Assembly (NCBI RefSeq): GCF_001677885.1 | Contig: NZ_LOCQ01000060.1 | Coordinates: 310,001 to 374,000, forward strand | Direction of reading: 5' to 3' | Source of the DNA: Janthinobacterium psychrotolerans | GTDB lineage: Bacteria; Pseudomonadota; Gammaproteobacteria; Burkholderiales; Burkholderiaceae_D | DNA length: 64,000 nt | Shown: positions 37,174 through 45,458 of the stretch, piece after piece | Position numbering within the stretch: the stretch's first letter is position 1 | Layout of the letters: every line of letters begins with the position of its first letter | Translations under genes and position numbers: made by a program | Notes under the pieces: model-generated | Seen by the model: the letters and a program-made list of their open reading frames with translations, nothing else | What the model was told of the DNA's origin: nothing | Databases searched by the model: none

Positions 37174-38160
37174 TCAGGCGACGGCGGCGGCCGGCGCGAG
37201 TTGGTGCAGAGAATCGTTGGCGGCGGGGGCGACGCCGGGCAGGGCAGACGCTACGCTGTGGTTGTCGAGGCCGCTACACAGGCTGGCGCTCATGGCCACG
37301 GTCAGTTCATGGCGCTTGCGCGCCTCCGAGCGCTTTTTCGAGGCGATCTCTTCAAGCATCAGCGGTGGCAGGTTTTCGCATGGCAGGTCGAAATCGCCAT
37401 CGCCGCGCTGCCGGGCGCCCAGTTCTTGCCAGACACTGTCGTAGTCGGCCATCAGGCGGCCATATTTCTTTGCCGAATGGTGCACCGTGCGATTGTCATT
37501 GCCGACCAAAATCATGTTGCGGCAGCCGTGTTCCCAGGCCAGCTGGCGCACCAGTCGCAGCATCAGGAACTTGGGGCGCATGCCGTGCAGGTCGCGCGTG
37601 GCCTCGCGCACGCGGCGCAAGCTTTCCTCGCCCTTGGGGCCTTGCAGACAGCCGATGCGTACGCCCAATTCCATCGGTGCGCGCGTGCGGCAGCCGAAAA
37701 AGGTAAACACCACCGCATACAGCATCTCGCCGCCGTGCACCAGTTGCAGCACCATTTCGCCTTCGCGGTCCATGCGCGACAGCGACGTCAGATGCAGGTG
37801 GTACAGCTCGCCGGACTTGCCCGGAACCGATCCCAGCAGCACCGGCTGGTGGGCCGCGTCCACCATCAGCTTGCCCCAGCCCTGTTGCAGGATAAAGCGG
37901 TAATGGTCCACCAGCAAGGCCACGCGCTGACTGCAGGACAGGGTTTTGCTCAGGTAGTGGCGGTACACCTTGTGCATCATGCGTGGATAGGCCCGCAGCA
38001 ATTCCGGGAACACGGGATGGGAATTGAGCAGTTGCAGCCAGACGCGCGTCTCGCGCCGCTGCAGGCTGGCCCGCAGTTTCAGCTTGAGCAGCTCGCGCAG
38101 GCGCGCCAGTCCGGGCGGCATATTGGTCAGGCCGGCATAGAGGGTAATTGCTGGTGTCAT
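37174..38160 (-). CDS. VirK/YbjX-family protein (DUF535)
   Basis: 328 residues. Matches DUF535: HPVFPELLRAYPRMMHKVYRHYLS, RVALLVDHYRFI, LYHLHLTSLSRMDREGEMVLQL, GEMLYAVVFTF, and the block GCLQGPKGEESLRRVREATRDLHGMRPKFLMLRLVRQLA. VirK and YbjX of enterobacteria affect envelope properties and resistance to antimicrobial peptides; the molecular activity is not established. The C-terminal 50 residues are low in complexity and specific to this protein. ATG at 38160. The preceding gene on the same strand is a universal-stress-like protein 41 bases away, so they may be co-transcribed. Confidence 0.82.
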   Translation of the reverse strand: MTPAITLYAGLTNMPPGLARLRELLKLKLRASLQRRETRVWLQLLNSHPVFPELLRAYPRMMHKVYRHYLSKTLSCSQRVALLVDHYRFILQQGWGKLMVDAAHQPVLLGSVPGKSGELYHLHLTSLSRMDREGEMVLQLVHGGEMLYAVVFTFFGCRTRAPMELGVRIGCLQGPKGEESLRRVREATRDLHGMRPKFLMLRLVRQLAWEHGCRNMILVGNDNRTVHHSAKKYGRLMADYDSVWQELGARQRGDGDFDLPCENLPPLMLEEIASKKRSEARKRHELTVAMSASLCSGLDNHSVASALPGVAPAANDSLHQLAPAAAVA

Positions 38161-38201
38161 GGACAGTCCGTGGGTAAAGGGTAGAGAACGGCAGGAAAGT
38201 G

Positions 38202-38750
38202 TCAGGCCACGGCCGGGACGCCGAAGCCATCGGCGTCGGCCAGCAGCACGGTGGCGCTGCGCGTGGCACGCGCCAGCTTGTGCGCCAGGCGGTCGGCAAA
38301 GTGACGCTGCCAGGGGCTGGTTTTGAGCGCCGGCAAGACGATTTCATGGCAGCCCAGCAGTTCGGCCGTATCGAGGATGGTAAACAGGCGTTCACCGGAG
38401 AAAATATGGGTGCTGAACGAAAGACCCGAGCGGCTCAGGTACAGGCCCGCTTCGCACATCAGTTGCGCGGCGGCTGCGCCGCTGTCGACCTGGTGGACGG
38501 TGCCGTCGGCATGCTGCGCCAGCGGCGGCGTCACATGCAGCAGGTTGACATGGACTTCGATGCCCCATTCGCGCAAGCGCCTGGCGTAGCGCGCGCCGTA
38601 GACGATATCGCTGACGCGCTTGACCGGCAGCAGCAGTTGCAAAGTCGCCGCCTGCTCCGTGCCTGGCGCCCGAGCCGTACTCGTTGCCCGCTCGCCGCCG
38701 CGCTCGCCGCCATGCGCATGGCGTGGGAAAACAGGATGTGCAGCTTGCAT
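38202..38750 (-). CDS. Universal-stress-protein-like protein
   Basis: 182 residues. After about 35 disordered residues, QLLLPVKRVSDIVYGARYARRL starts a UspA-like alpha/beta fold, with EVHVNLLHVTPPL as the second strand and ELLGCHEIVLPALKT near the middle. The usual ATP-binding GxxGxxxxG(S/T) near the C-terminus is not seen; the corresponding stretch reads ARATRSATVLL, so nucleotide binding is doubtful. Weak but reasonable relation to the Usp superfamily. It precedes the VirK/YbjX gene on the same strand. Confidence 0.6.
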   Translation of the reverse strand: MQAAHPVFPRHAHGGERGGERATSTARAPGTEQAATLQLLLPVKRVSDIVYGARYARRLREWGIEVHVNLLHVTPPLAQHADGTVHQVDSGAAAAQLMCEAGLYLSRSGLSFSTHIFSGERLFTILDTAELLGCHEIVLPALKTSPWQRHFADRLAHKLARATRSATVLLADADGFGVPAVA

Positions 38751-38852
38751 GGATGGGGGCCGTTGTCAGGAAAACGACCCCATCTTAGCCAGCGCCATGA
38801 CCGCTGTAAATTGGCGAAATGGCGTACGGGTTTCCCTTATAAAAAGAGATTT

Positions 38853-39671
38853 TCAGTAGCGGTAGGTGGCGTAAATAGCACCGATCGGCGCATTCCTGCG
38901 CTGCACGATGGGGCTTTTGGCGGCGTCGCCCAGGCGCCGTTCCACGCCCAGCACCGTATTGACGCCCCAGTGCGCGTCGATGCGGTGTTCCCAGCTGACG
39001 CTGGCCTGCGCTTCATAAAAGCCGCCCTTGGGTGTGTACTGGCGAAATGCCGTCCTGGCCGCCTGGGCCTGTGTCACGCCATACATGGTCTGCAGGTATT
39101 TCTTTTCGCCCCAGCTCGTTTGCACGCCCAGGCTGACGCTGTCCTGCGGCACGCCCCGGCTGTCGTTGCGGCTGTAGACCTGGCCGCTGGCGCCCAGCTG
39201 CACGGTGGCGCCGTTCTCGCGGTGGTTGAGCGGGATATCGCTGGCCACGCTCAGCTGCACGCCGGGCACGGGCGAATAGCCGAGGTTCAGCAAGGCGCTG
39301 GCATTGCTTTCGACCTTGCCCATGCCCTTCAGATAGTCGCTGCCGGCCAGGCCGCGCAAGCCGCTGCGCTGGTGGTCGGCCCGCTCGCCACGGTAGCCCA
39401 GCGCGGCGCTGTAGCTGAGCGGGCCGGCCTGGCCGCCATAGCCGAGGCCGCGCATGGTGCTGGCAAAAAAGCCGTTTGCCATGTTGTAGTCGAGCACGAC
39501 GATGGGCATGGCCTTTGTCCTGTCGTCGCCCGCGTAGGGGCTGCCGGCGGCGACGCCGGCGCCGACGGTCAGTACGTTGCCGCTGGTATTGCCGGCACTA
39601 TCGTCGGCCGCCAGCGCGGACAGGGGCAGGCACAGCAGGCCGGCCATGGCCAGCAGGGTGGATGATTGCAT
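38853..39671 (-). CDS. mipA: MipA/OmpV-family outer membrane protein
   Basis: 272 residues from the ATG at 39671, preceded by AAGGAA with 5 bases spacing. A signal peptide is obvious (MQSSTLLAMAGLLCLPLSALAA, cut after ALA). The mature part is a beta-barrel typical of MipA/OmpV: LTVGAGVAAGSPYAG, YGGQAGPLSYSAALGYRGERADH, LGVQTSWG, and the terminal aromatic IYATYRY. Members act as scaffold of murein machinery (MipA) or as porins induced by antibiotics and polymyxin. It is divergent from an OmpR-type regulator with 11-base repeats in between, suggesting control by that system. Confidence 0.9.
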   Translation of the reverse strand: MQSSTLLAMAGLLCLPLSALAADDSAGNTSGNVLTVGAGVAAGSPYAGDDRTKAMPIVVLDYNMANGFFASTMRGLGYGGQAGPLSYSAALGYRGERADHQRSGLRGLAGSDYLKGMGKVESNASALLNLGYSPVPGVQLSVASDIPLNHRENGATVQLGASGQVYSRNDSRGVPQDSVSLGVQTSWGEKKYLQTMYGVTQAQAARTAFRQYTPKGGFYEAQASVSWEHRIDAHWGVNTVLGVERRLGDAAKSPIVQRRNAPIGAIYATYRY

Positions 39672-39757
39672 GGTGTTTCCTTCAGGTGGAGAACCGAGTC
39701 CCGTATGGCTCGATTGACAGTGTTTAGTATGTAACATTGCCTCGAAGTAAAGCTAAG

Positions 39758-39790
39758 CCTTGCCTGAGGATTGCATGAAGATTGCATGAA
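39758..39790. promoter_or_regulatory. Three tandem 11-base repeats, probable response-regulator sites
   Basis: CCTTGCCTGAG, GATTGCATGAA and GATTGCATGAA follow one another without gap; all share TTGCnTGA. An 11-base period equals one helical turn, the spacing used by OmpR-family dimers binding head to tail. The array lies about 49 bases before the response regulator start and 87 bases before mipA on the other strand. Confidence 0.6.
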
Positions 39791-39838
39791 CCGCCTTTCT
39801 TTACCTGTTCTTCAGCTTGCGGTGGTTTAATACGCAGC

Positions 39839-40504
39839 ATGAAAATATTGCTGATTGAAGACGACATGGACCTGGGCAATGGTGTGCGCATCGCCTTGCG
39901 CGACCAGGGCATGCAGGTGGTGTGGGTGCGCACCCTTGACGATGCGGCGCGCAGCATCGAGCACGACAGCTGCGAACTGGTGCTGCTGGACCTGGGCCTG
40001 CCCGATGGCGACGGCCTCGATCTGCTGGCCCGGCTGCGCGCGGCGCGCCTGCCGGTACTGATCCTCAGCGCGCGTGATACTGTCGAGCAACGCTTGCGCG
40101 GCCTCGACGGCGGCGCCGACGATTACCTGGTGAAACCGTTCGTGCTGGCCGAGCTGCTGTCGCGCGTGCGCGCGCTGGCGCGCCGCAGCTACGGCTTTGA
40201 CGGCGACACCATCGAGCTGCGCGGCCTGCTGCTGCAGGTGCCCACGCGCAGGGTCAGCGTGCAGGGGCGCCCGGTGGAACTGACGGCCAGCGAATACGCC
40301 TTGCTGAAAACCTTGCTGATGCGCGCCAACCGCGTCATCACGCGCCGCGTGCTGGAAGAGCATATCCTGCCCGGCGGCCTGGCCAATGCCAGCAATACGC
40401 TCGACGTGCATATGGGTAACTTGCGCCGCAAGATAGGCGAGGGCTATATCCGCACCGTGCGCGGGGTCGGCTATGTAATCGACCAGCAGGGCGAGGCGCC
40501 ATGA
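39839..40504 (+). CDS. OmpR-family response regulator, QseB/PmrA-like
   Basis: 221 residues. Receiver domain with LLIEDDMDLG, phospho-acceptor D51 (LVLLDLGLPDGDG), and K99 (DDYLVKPF); C-terminal winged helix with VELTASEYALLKTLL and SNTLDVHMGNLRRKI, YIRTVRGVGYVID. The general pattern is that of the QseB/PmrA group. No ribosome site is apparent before the ATG at 39839, and a TTTAAT box (39825-39830) stands so close that the mRNA may have almost no leader. The stop overlaps the kinase start (ATGA). Confidence 0.92.
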   Translation: MKILLIEDDMDLGNGVRIALRDQGMQVVWVRTLDDAARSIEHDSCELVLLDLGLPDGDGLDLLARLRAARLPVLILSARDTVEQRLRGLDGGADDYLVKPFVLAELLSRVRALARRSYGFDGDTIELRGLLLQVPTRRVSVQGRPVELTASEYALLKTLLMRANRVITRRVLEEHILPGGLANASNTLDVHMGNLRRKIGEGYIRTVRGVGYVIDQQGEAP

Positions 40505-41913
40505 CGCCGGCAAGCGAGCTGTTGCGGCGCTGCTGGCAGATGATCAGCCGGCCGACCCTGGTACGCCGCCTGATGCTGGCGCAGGCGCTGATGCTGAGCG
40601 TGGTGTGGAGCCTGGCGGTGGCTTTCGTGATGATCGACGGCACCGACGAAGACAGCAGCATCAGCCATGGCGTGCTGCGCGCGATCGCCACCGTGGCCGA
40701 CAACCTGGCCGACCAGCCGCAGCGCCAGCATGACAGCCTGCGCGCGATGGACGAGGCGCTGCGCGAAGACTTTGCATCGGGCGACATGCCCGAGCTGGCG
40801 CCGCGCACCCTGGTCTGGCGCGACGGCCAGCTGATTTACCGCTCGGTCGATGCGCCGGCAGGCATCCGCAGCGCCGGTCCGGTCGACGCCGAAATGCTCG
40901 ACATCAAGGGCCAGGTGTGGCGTACGCGCACCGTGGTCGAGGGCGCCACGCGCGTCACCATCCTGGAAGCGGCTGGGCCGTGGCAGTTTTTCATCACCAT
41001 CAATTCGCGCGGCTATTATCTGCTGCCCTTGTTGATCGGCCTGCCATTCCTGCTGTTGCCGGCCTGGCTGTCGATCCGCCTGGCCATGCGGCCTTGGCGC
41101 AAGGTGGCGCAGGAAGTATCGGCGCGCGGTCCGCGCGACCTGCGCCCGCTGGTTTTCAAGCCGCCGCATGGCGAACTGGCGTCGCTGGTCGACAGCATCA
41201 ACGCCTTGCTGCAGCGGGTCGACACCAGCGCCGCGCGCGAACGCAGCTTTATCGCCGACGCCACGCACGAGTTGCGCACGCCGCTGGCGGCGATGCGCAT
41301 CAATGTCGAGGCCCTGCAGCGGCAGGCGCACGATCCGCGCCAGCAGGAACTGCTCGACGGCATCCTGAACAGCAACAGCCGTGCGGCGCGCCTGGTGGGG
41401 CAGTTGCTGCAGCTCACGCGCAGCGAAGTCCAGGCCGAAGCGGGCCAGCAAGCCACTTCGCAGGCACTCGATGCTTTGTTGCAAGACCGGCTGGCGGCCC
41501 TGTCCGGCCTGGCCCAGGCGAACGGCATCGAACTCGAATTGCAGGCCGCCGTGCCCTTGTGCGTGCCGGGCCAGCGCGAGAGCCTGGTGTCGCTGATCGA
41601 CAACCTGGTCGAAAACGCCATCAAGTACAGTCCGCGCGGCGCCAGCGTGACGGTGTCGCTGCATGCGCAGGGCGGGCAGGCGGTGCTGCATGTGGCCGAC
41701 CAGGGGCCGGGCATTCCCACCGCCCTGCATGGGCGGGTGTTCGACCGTTTCTTTCGTGCCCCCCAGCAAAACCAGCCTGGTAGCGGTCTGGGCTTGTCCA
41801 TCGTGGCCACGGTGGTGGCGCGGCATGGCGGCAGCATTGCGCTGCACCAGGCTGACGGCGGCCAGGGCTTGCTGGTGGAAGTGTGCCTGCCACTGGCCGC
41901 AAGGCCGGCATGA
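40501..41913 (+). CDS. Sensor histidine kinase, QseC/PmrB-like
   Basis: 470 residues. Two membrane spans (about residues 28-46 and 172-192) bracket a periplasmic sensor of about 125 residues. After a HAMP-like linker comes HisKA with the phosphorylated H256 in FIADATHELRTPLAAM, then the ATPase domain: N box LIDNLVENAIKYSPRG, G1 DQGPGIP, F box FDRFFRA and G2 GLGLSIVATVV. Partner of the preceding regulator, overlapping by four bases. The sensed signal is not evident; with mipA next door, envelope stress or cationic peptides are plausible. Confidence 0.92.
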   Translation: MTPASELLRRCWQMISRPTLVRRLMLAQALMLSVVWSLAVAFVMIDGTDEDSSISHGVLRAIATVADNLADQPQRQHDSLRAMDEALREDFASGDMPELAPRTLVWRDGQLIYRSVDAPAGIRSAGPVDAEMLDIKGQVWRTRTVVEGATRVTILEAAGPWQFFITINSRGYYLLPLLIGLPFLLLPAWLSIRLAMRPWRKVAQEVSARGPRDLRPLVFKPPHGELASLVDSINALLQRVDTSAARERSFIADATHELRTPLAAMRINVEALQRQAHDPRQQELLDGILNSNSRAARLVGQLLQLTRSEVQAEAGQQATSQALDALLQDRLAALSGLAQANGIELELQAAVPLCVPGQRESLVSLIDNLVENAIKYSPRGASVTVSLHAQGGQAVLHVADQGPGIPTALHGRVFDRFFRAPQQNQPGSGLGLSIVATVVARHGGSIALHQADGGQGLLVEVCLPLAARPA

Positions 41914-42008
41914 ATTGCACAAGATGCATTGTTTATGCTTGAAATGCAACATTTTATGGCGCTGCACGCCATCCCGATGCATAATGCGGAACGTTAAAAA
42001 ACACCGTC

Positions 42009-43598
42009 ATGCGTCCATCCCTGTCCCGCTATCTGCAGTATCCCGCCTTTGTCGGCCTGTACCTGCTGTTTGACTGGGCCACCTACATCGATCCGATGTA
42101 TGGCCTGAACATCACGCCCTGGAATCCCGATCCCGCGCTGGGCCTGGTGTTCTGGCTGATCCACGGCCGCAAGGCGGCGCTGCCCTGGTTTGTCGCCCTG
42201 ATGAGCGCCGAAGTGCTGGTGCGCGGCATGCCGGCCGGCCTGTCCCTGACCCTGCTCTGTTCGGCCTGGCTGGTGCTTGGCTATGGCGCCATCGGCGCGG
42301 CGCTGCGCCGCCGTTTCAGCAGCAGCAATATGTTCGACAACCGGCGCCGCTTGCTGACCTGGGCCGCCATCGTCATGGCCGGCACCCTGTTCAATGCCGT
42401 CGGCTACATGTCGCTGCTGTCGCTGACGGGGCGCATCCCGGACGGCGAATGGGCGACGGCGCTGCTGCGCTTCGGCGTCGGCGACACGGTGGGCATGCTG
42501 GTATCGATGCCGCTGATCTGGGTGCTGGTCAGCGAGCGTGGCCGAGAACGCCTGCGCAACGCTGTCTGGCGCTGGGAAACCCTGGCTTACCTGGCGCTGG
42601 GTGGCTTCGTGCTGTGGAGCGTGTTCGGCTCCATCCTGCGCTGCGACTACAAGCATTTCTATTTCCTGTTCCTGCCGGTGATCTGGGCCGCCTCGCGCCA
42701 GGGCCTGCAGGGCGCCGTGCTGGCCGTGTTTGCCTTGCAGCTGTGCATCATTACCCTTGTGAAATGGTCGCATGCGGTACATATCCAGTTTTATGAATTG
42801 CAATTGCTCGACGCCATGCTGGCGCTGGTGGGCTTTTTTATCGGCATCGTGGTCGACGAAGTGCGCCAGGTGTCGCATGAACTCAAGCACACGATGCGCC
42901 TGGCCGCCGCCGGTGAAATGGCGGCCGCCCTGGCGCACGAACTGAACCAGCCGCTGACGGCGCTGTCGACCTATGGCAAGGCCTGCGAATACCTGCTGGA
43001 ACGCGGCGAAAGCGGCCCGCTGCTGCAAAACGCCATCGGCCACATGATCGTCGAATCGGGCCGCGCGGCCGAAGTGGTGCGCCGCCTGCGCGACTTTTTC
43101 CGTACCGGCGCGATGCAGCTTGAAGTGGTCGAGGCCAGCGCGCTGATCGCCGGCATTGCGCGCCAGTTCACGCCGCAGTTTCACGAACACGGCATCGAAC
43201 TGGTGCTGGCGCCACCGCAGCCGCTGGCCATCAACGCCGACCGGCTGCAACTGGAACTGGTGCTGCGCAACCTGCTGGCCAATGCCCAGGATGCGGTACT
43301 GGGCCAGCCGCGCGGCCGGCGCCGCATTACCTTGCGCGCCGAGCGCCTCGATGGCGGCCGGCTGCGCCTGTCGGTGGAAGACAGCGGACCCGGCATTTCC
43401 AGCAGCCTGGCGTCGCGCCTGTTCGAGCCGTTTGTATCGAGCAAGGCCAGTGGCCTGGGCCTGGGACTGGTGCTGAGCCGCAGTATTGTCGAGGCGCATG
43501 GCGGCCAGCTGTGGGCCGAGGTCGGCAGCCACGGTATTTTTCGTTTTGTCCTGCCGCTGGCGCGCGCCGCCGCGACATCGCCCGGAGAGCAGCAATGA
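42009..43598 (+). CDS. Histidine kinase with MASE1-like membrane sensor
   Basis: 529 residues. The first 285 residues contain about eight hydrophobic segments and the pattern of a MASE1 sensor. A short coiled linker leads to HisKA with H310 in AAALAHELNQPLTAL and an ATPase domain (N box VLRNLLANAQDAVLG, EDSGPGI, GLGLGLVLSRSI). The LNQPL form of the H box is typical of FixL/DctB-type kinases. Its ATGA overlap with the following FixJ-type regulator marks a two-component pair. MASE1 sensors respond to unknown envelope or small-molecule signals. Confidence 0.88.
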   Translation: MRPSLSRYLQYPAFVGLYLLFDWATYIDPMYGLNITPWNPDPALGLVFWLIHGRKAALPWFVALMSAEVLVRGMPAGLSLTLLCSAWLVLGYGAIGAALRRRFSSSNMFDNRRRLLTWAAIVMAGTLFNAVGYMSLLSLTGRIPDGEWATALLRFGVGDTVGMLVSMPLIWVLVSERGRERLRNAVWRWETLAYLALGGFVLWSVFGSILRCDYKHFYFLFLPVIWAASRQGLQGAVLAVFALQLCIITLVKWSHAVHIQFYELQLLDAMLALVGFFIGIVVDEVRQVSHELKHTMRLAAAGEMAAALAHELNQPLTALSTYGKACEYLLERGESGPLLQNAIGHMIVESGRAAEVVRRLRDFFRTGAMQLEVVEASALIAGIARQFTPQFHEHGIELVLAPPQPLAINADRLQLELVLRNLLANAQDAVLGQPRGRRRITLRAERLDGGRLRLSVEDSGPGISSSLASRLFEPFVSSKASGLGLGLVLSRSIVEAHGGQLWAEVGSHGIFRFVLPLARAAATSPGEQQ

Positions 43599-44203
43599 GC
43601 AGCAGCCTGACCGTCTTTATCGTCGATGACGATCCCGCCGTGCGCGATGCGCTGGGCCTGCTGCTGGGCGTGCGCGGCTTTCGTACCGCGCTGTTTTCCT
43701 GCGCCGAGGATTTTTTGCAAGGCTGGCAGCGCGCCTGGGCCGGTTGCGTGCTGATCGATATCCGCATGTCGGGCATGGACGGCCTTTCGCTGCAGCGCCG
43801 GCTGCTGGAACTGGGCTGCCTGCTGCCGGTGATTATCGTTACCGGCCACGGCGACGTGGCGCTGGCGCGCCAGGCCTTCAAGGCGCAGGCGAGCGATTTC
43901 CTGGAAAAGCCGTTCGACCACGACAAGCTGATGGTGGCCATCGAGGAAGCGTTTTCGCGCGAGGCGGCCACGCGCGGCCAGTTGCGGCGCCGGCAGGAAG
44001 GGCTGGACGCCCTGGCCACCCTGACGCCGCGCGAACGCGAAGTGATGCAACTGGTGGTGACCGGCCGCCATAACCGCGATATCGCCCCGGCGCTGGGCAT
44101 CTCGGTGCGGACCGTGGAAGTGCACAAGGCGCGCCTGATGGACAAGCTGGCGGTCGACAATGTGGCCGACCTGGTACGCATCAGCATGCTGGGCAGCGGC
44201 TAA
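43595..44203 (+). CDS. FixJ-type response regulator
   Basis: 202 residues. Receiver with TVFIVDDDPAVRDAL, phospho-acceptor D55 (CVLIDIRMSGMDG), and the lysine in DFLEKPFD; then a LuxR-type helix-turn-helix (LTPREREVMQLVVTGRHNRDIA, ISVRTVEVHKARLMDKL). Short length and the KPF/REREV patterns place it in the FixJ/TtrR group. ATG 43595 overlaps the kinase gene. It ends ten bases from a convergent GT9 gene. The genes it controls are unknown. Confidence 0.93.
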   Translation: MSSSLTVFIVDDDPAVRDALGLLLGVRGFRTALFSCAEDFLQGWQRAWAGCVLIDIRMSGMDGLSLQRRLLELGCLLPVIIVTGHGDVALARQAFKAQASDFLEKPFDHDKLMVAIEEAFSREAATRGQLRRRQEGLDALATLTPREREVMQLVVTGRHNRDIAPALGISVRTVEVHKARLMDKLAVDNVADLVRISMLGSG

Positions 44204-44213
44204 TCCTGCGGTT

Positions 44214-45314
44214 TTACCGTATCGCCTGCAACACTTGCTCGACCGTGATCGCATCGACCCAGTCGTTGCGTCTGGCCACTGTCAGCACGGTGCTGTTGGC
44301 GCTGTCGAATGGCGCCCATTCCGGGTTCTTCTTGCGCATCAGCGCCACCACCGGCACATGCACGGCATTGGCCAGGTGCATGATCGACGTCTCCACCGAA
44401 ATGATCAGGTCGCATTGCGCCAGCATGGCCGGCAGCTGGAAGAAATTGTCGACCGCGCTGAAAGCGTGCGTGCGGGCCAGGCCGGCGGCGGCCACGGCGG
44501 CGTTGACCTTGGCCAGGTCATGCGGCATGGCGTTGATCAGGAAACAGGCGCCGGCCCATTTGGGCTGCTGCTGCATGCGCTTGATCAGTTCGCTGATGCG
44601 CTCCAGGGGCCAGCCGCGCTTGTGCGACTTGGCAAACGGGTTGAGCAGCACCAGCGGCCCCTGGCGCTGGTCGAAGCCCCAGGCGGCCAGCTGCTGCCGT
44701 GCCTGTTGCAAGGCCTCTTCCGGCAGGTGCACATAGGGGTAGCGGTCGGCCAGGGCTATCTCCAGCCCCGTCAGCTGGCGGAACCAGTCCGCATAGACGG
44801 CGCTGATATGGTGTTCGCCCGCATCCTGGCCCGCGTAGGGCGTGAGCAGGGCGTCGAGCTTGCGGTAGGCAAAATAGTGCATCGGCCGCAGGATGGTCAC
44901 GCGCTTGCGCATGCCGATCACCAGGCCGTCCGGGCTGATGTCGCGCGCCAGGTGGGCGTAGCGCTGCGGGCGGATATGCGCCAGCGACACCACCACCGGG
45001 TAATGTTCGGCCTGCGCCTCGCGCACGCTTTCCTGGTACAGCGCCGGGCTGTAGGTCTTGCGGTAGACCTTGGCGAACAGGCCCGATTGCTCGACCCAGT
45101 CATACAGCGAATAGGTGCGCAGGCTTTCCCATTGCGCCGCGTCGTCGGTGCGCCGCACTTCATCGATCCACAGGTGGATCTTCAGGTGCGGGTAGGCGGC
45201 GGCAAAGGCGCGAAAGCCGTTCTGCATATAGGTATAGTCTCCCAGCGCCAGGTGGGCGACAAAGAGGATCTTGTCCGACTTGGCGAGCAGTGCGGCGGGG
45301 ATCAGTGGGGTCAT
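44214..45314 (-). CDS. GT9 glycosyltransferase, heptosyltransferase-like
   Basis: 366 residues from ATG 45314. Family 9 (heptosyltransferase) features: ILFVAHLALGDYTYMQNGFRAF at the front (nucleotide-sugar domain 1), PLVLLNPFAKSHKRGWPLERISELI in the centre and the C-terminal QCDLIISVETSIMHLANAVHVPVVAL with the conserved histidine region. It should transfer a heptose or another sugar to the lipopolysaccharide core, in the cytoplasm. It lies downstream of the O-antigen ligase gene on the same strand, 145 bases away, in keeping with core assembly. Confidence 0.85.
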   Translation of the reverse strand: MTPLIPAALLAKSDKILFVAHLALGDYTYMQNGFRAFAAAYPHLKIHLWIDEVRRTDDAAQWESLRTYSLYDWVEQSGLFAKVYRKTYSPALYQESVREAQAEHYPVVVSLAHIRPQRYAHLARDISPDGLVIGMRKRVTILRPMHYFAYRKLDALLTPYAGQDAGEHHISAVYADWFRQLTGLEIALADRYPYVHLPEEALQQARQQLAAWGFDQRQGPLVLLNPFAKSHKRGWPLERISELIKRMQQQPKWAGACFLINAMPHDLAKVNAAVAAAGLARTHAFSAVDNFFQLPAMLAQCDLIISVETSIMHLANAVHVPVVALMRKKNPEWAPFDSANSTVLTVARRNDWVDAITVEQVLQAIR

Positions 45315-45458
45315 GGTGCGGTGCGGTGTGATGGAGTGAATCGGGCAAGCCATGCCGCTGGCGTCATGCGATGGCTGTAACTGGCGGTATTGCCGATGGG
45401 ACAATACCACGACTCGGTGCGCACACTCAATGGGGGAAGCGCCGATGCGCCCCACTCA

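Noticed and set aside
41925-41948. TGCATT-N12-AATGCA before the MASE1 kinase as an operator
   Set aside because: Six-base arms with a 12-base gap in an AT-rich stretch are easily found by chance; no promoter of correct spacing adjoins it.
41994-43595. A 533-codon minus-strand frame opposite the MASE1 kinase
   Set aside because: Rich in Q, H and R with no domain; the kinase on the plus strand has all its motifs.
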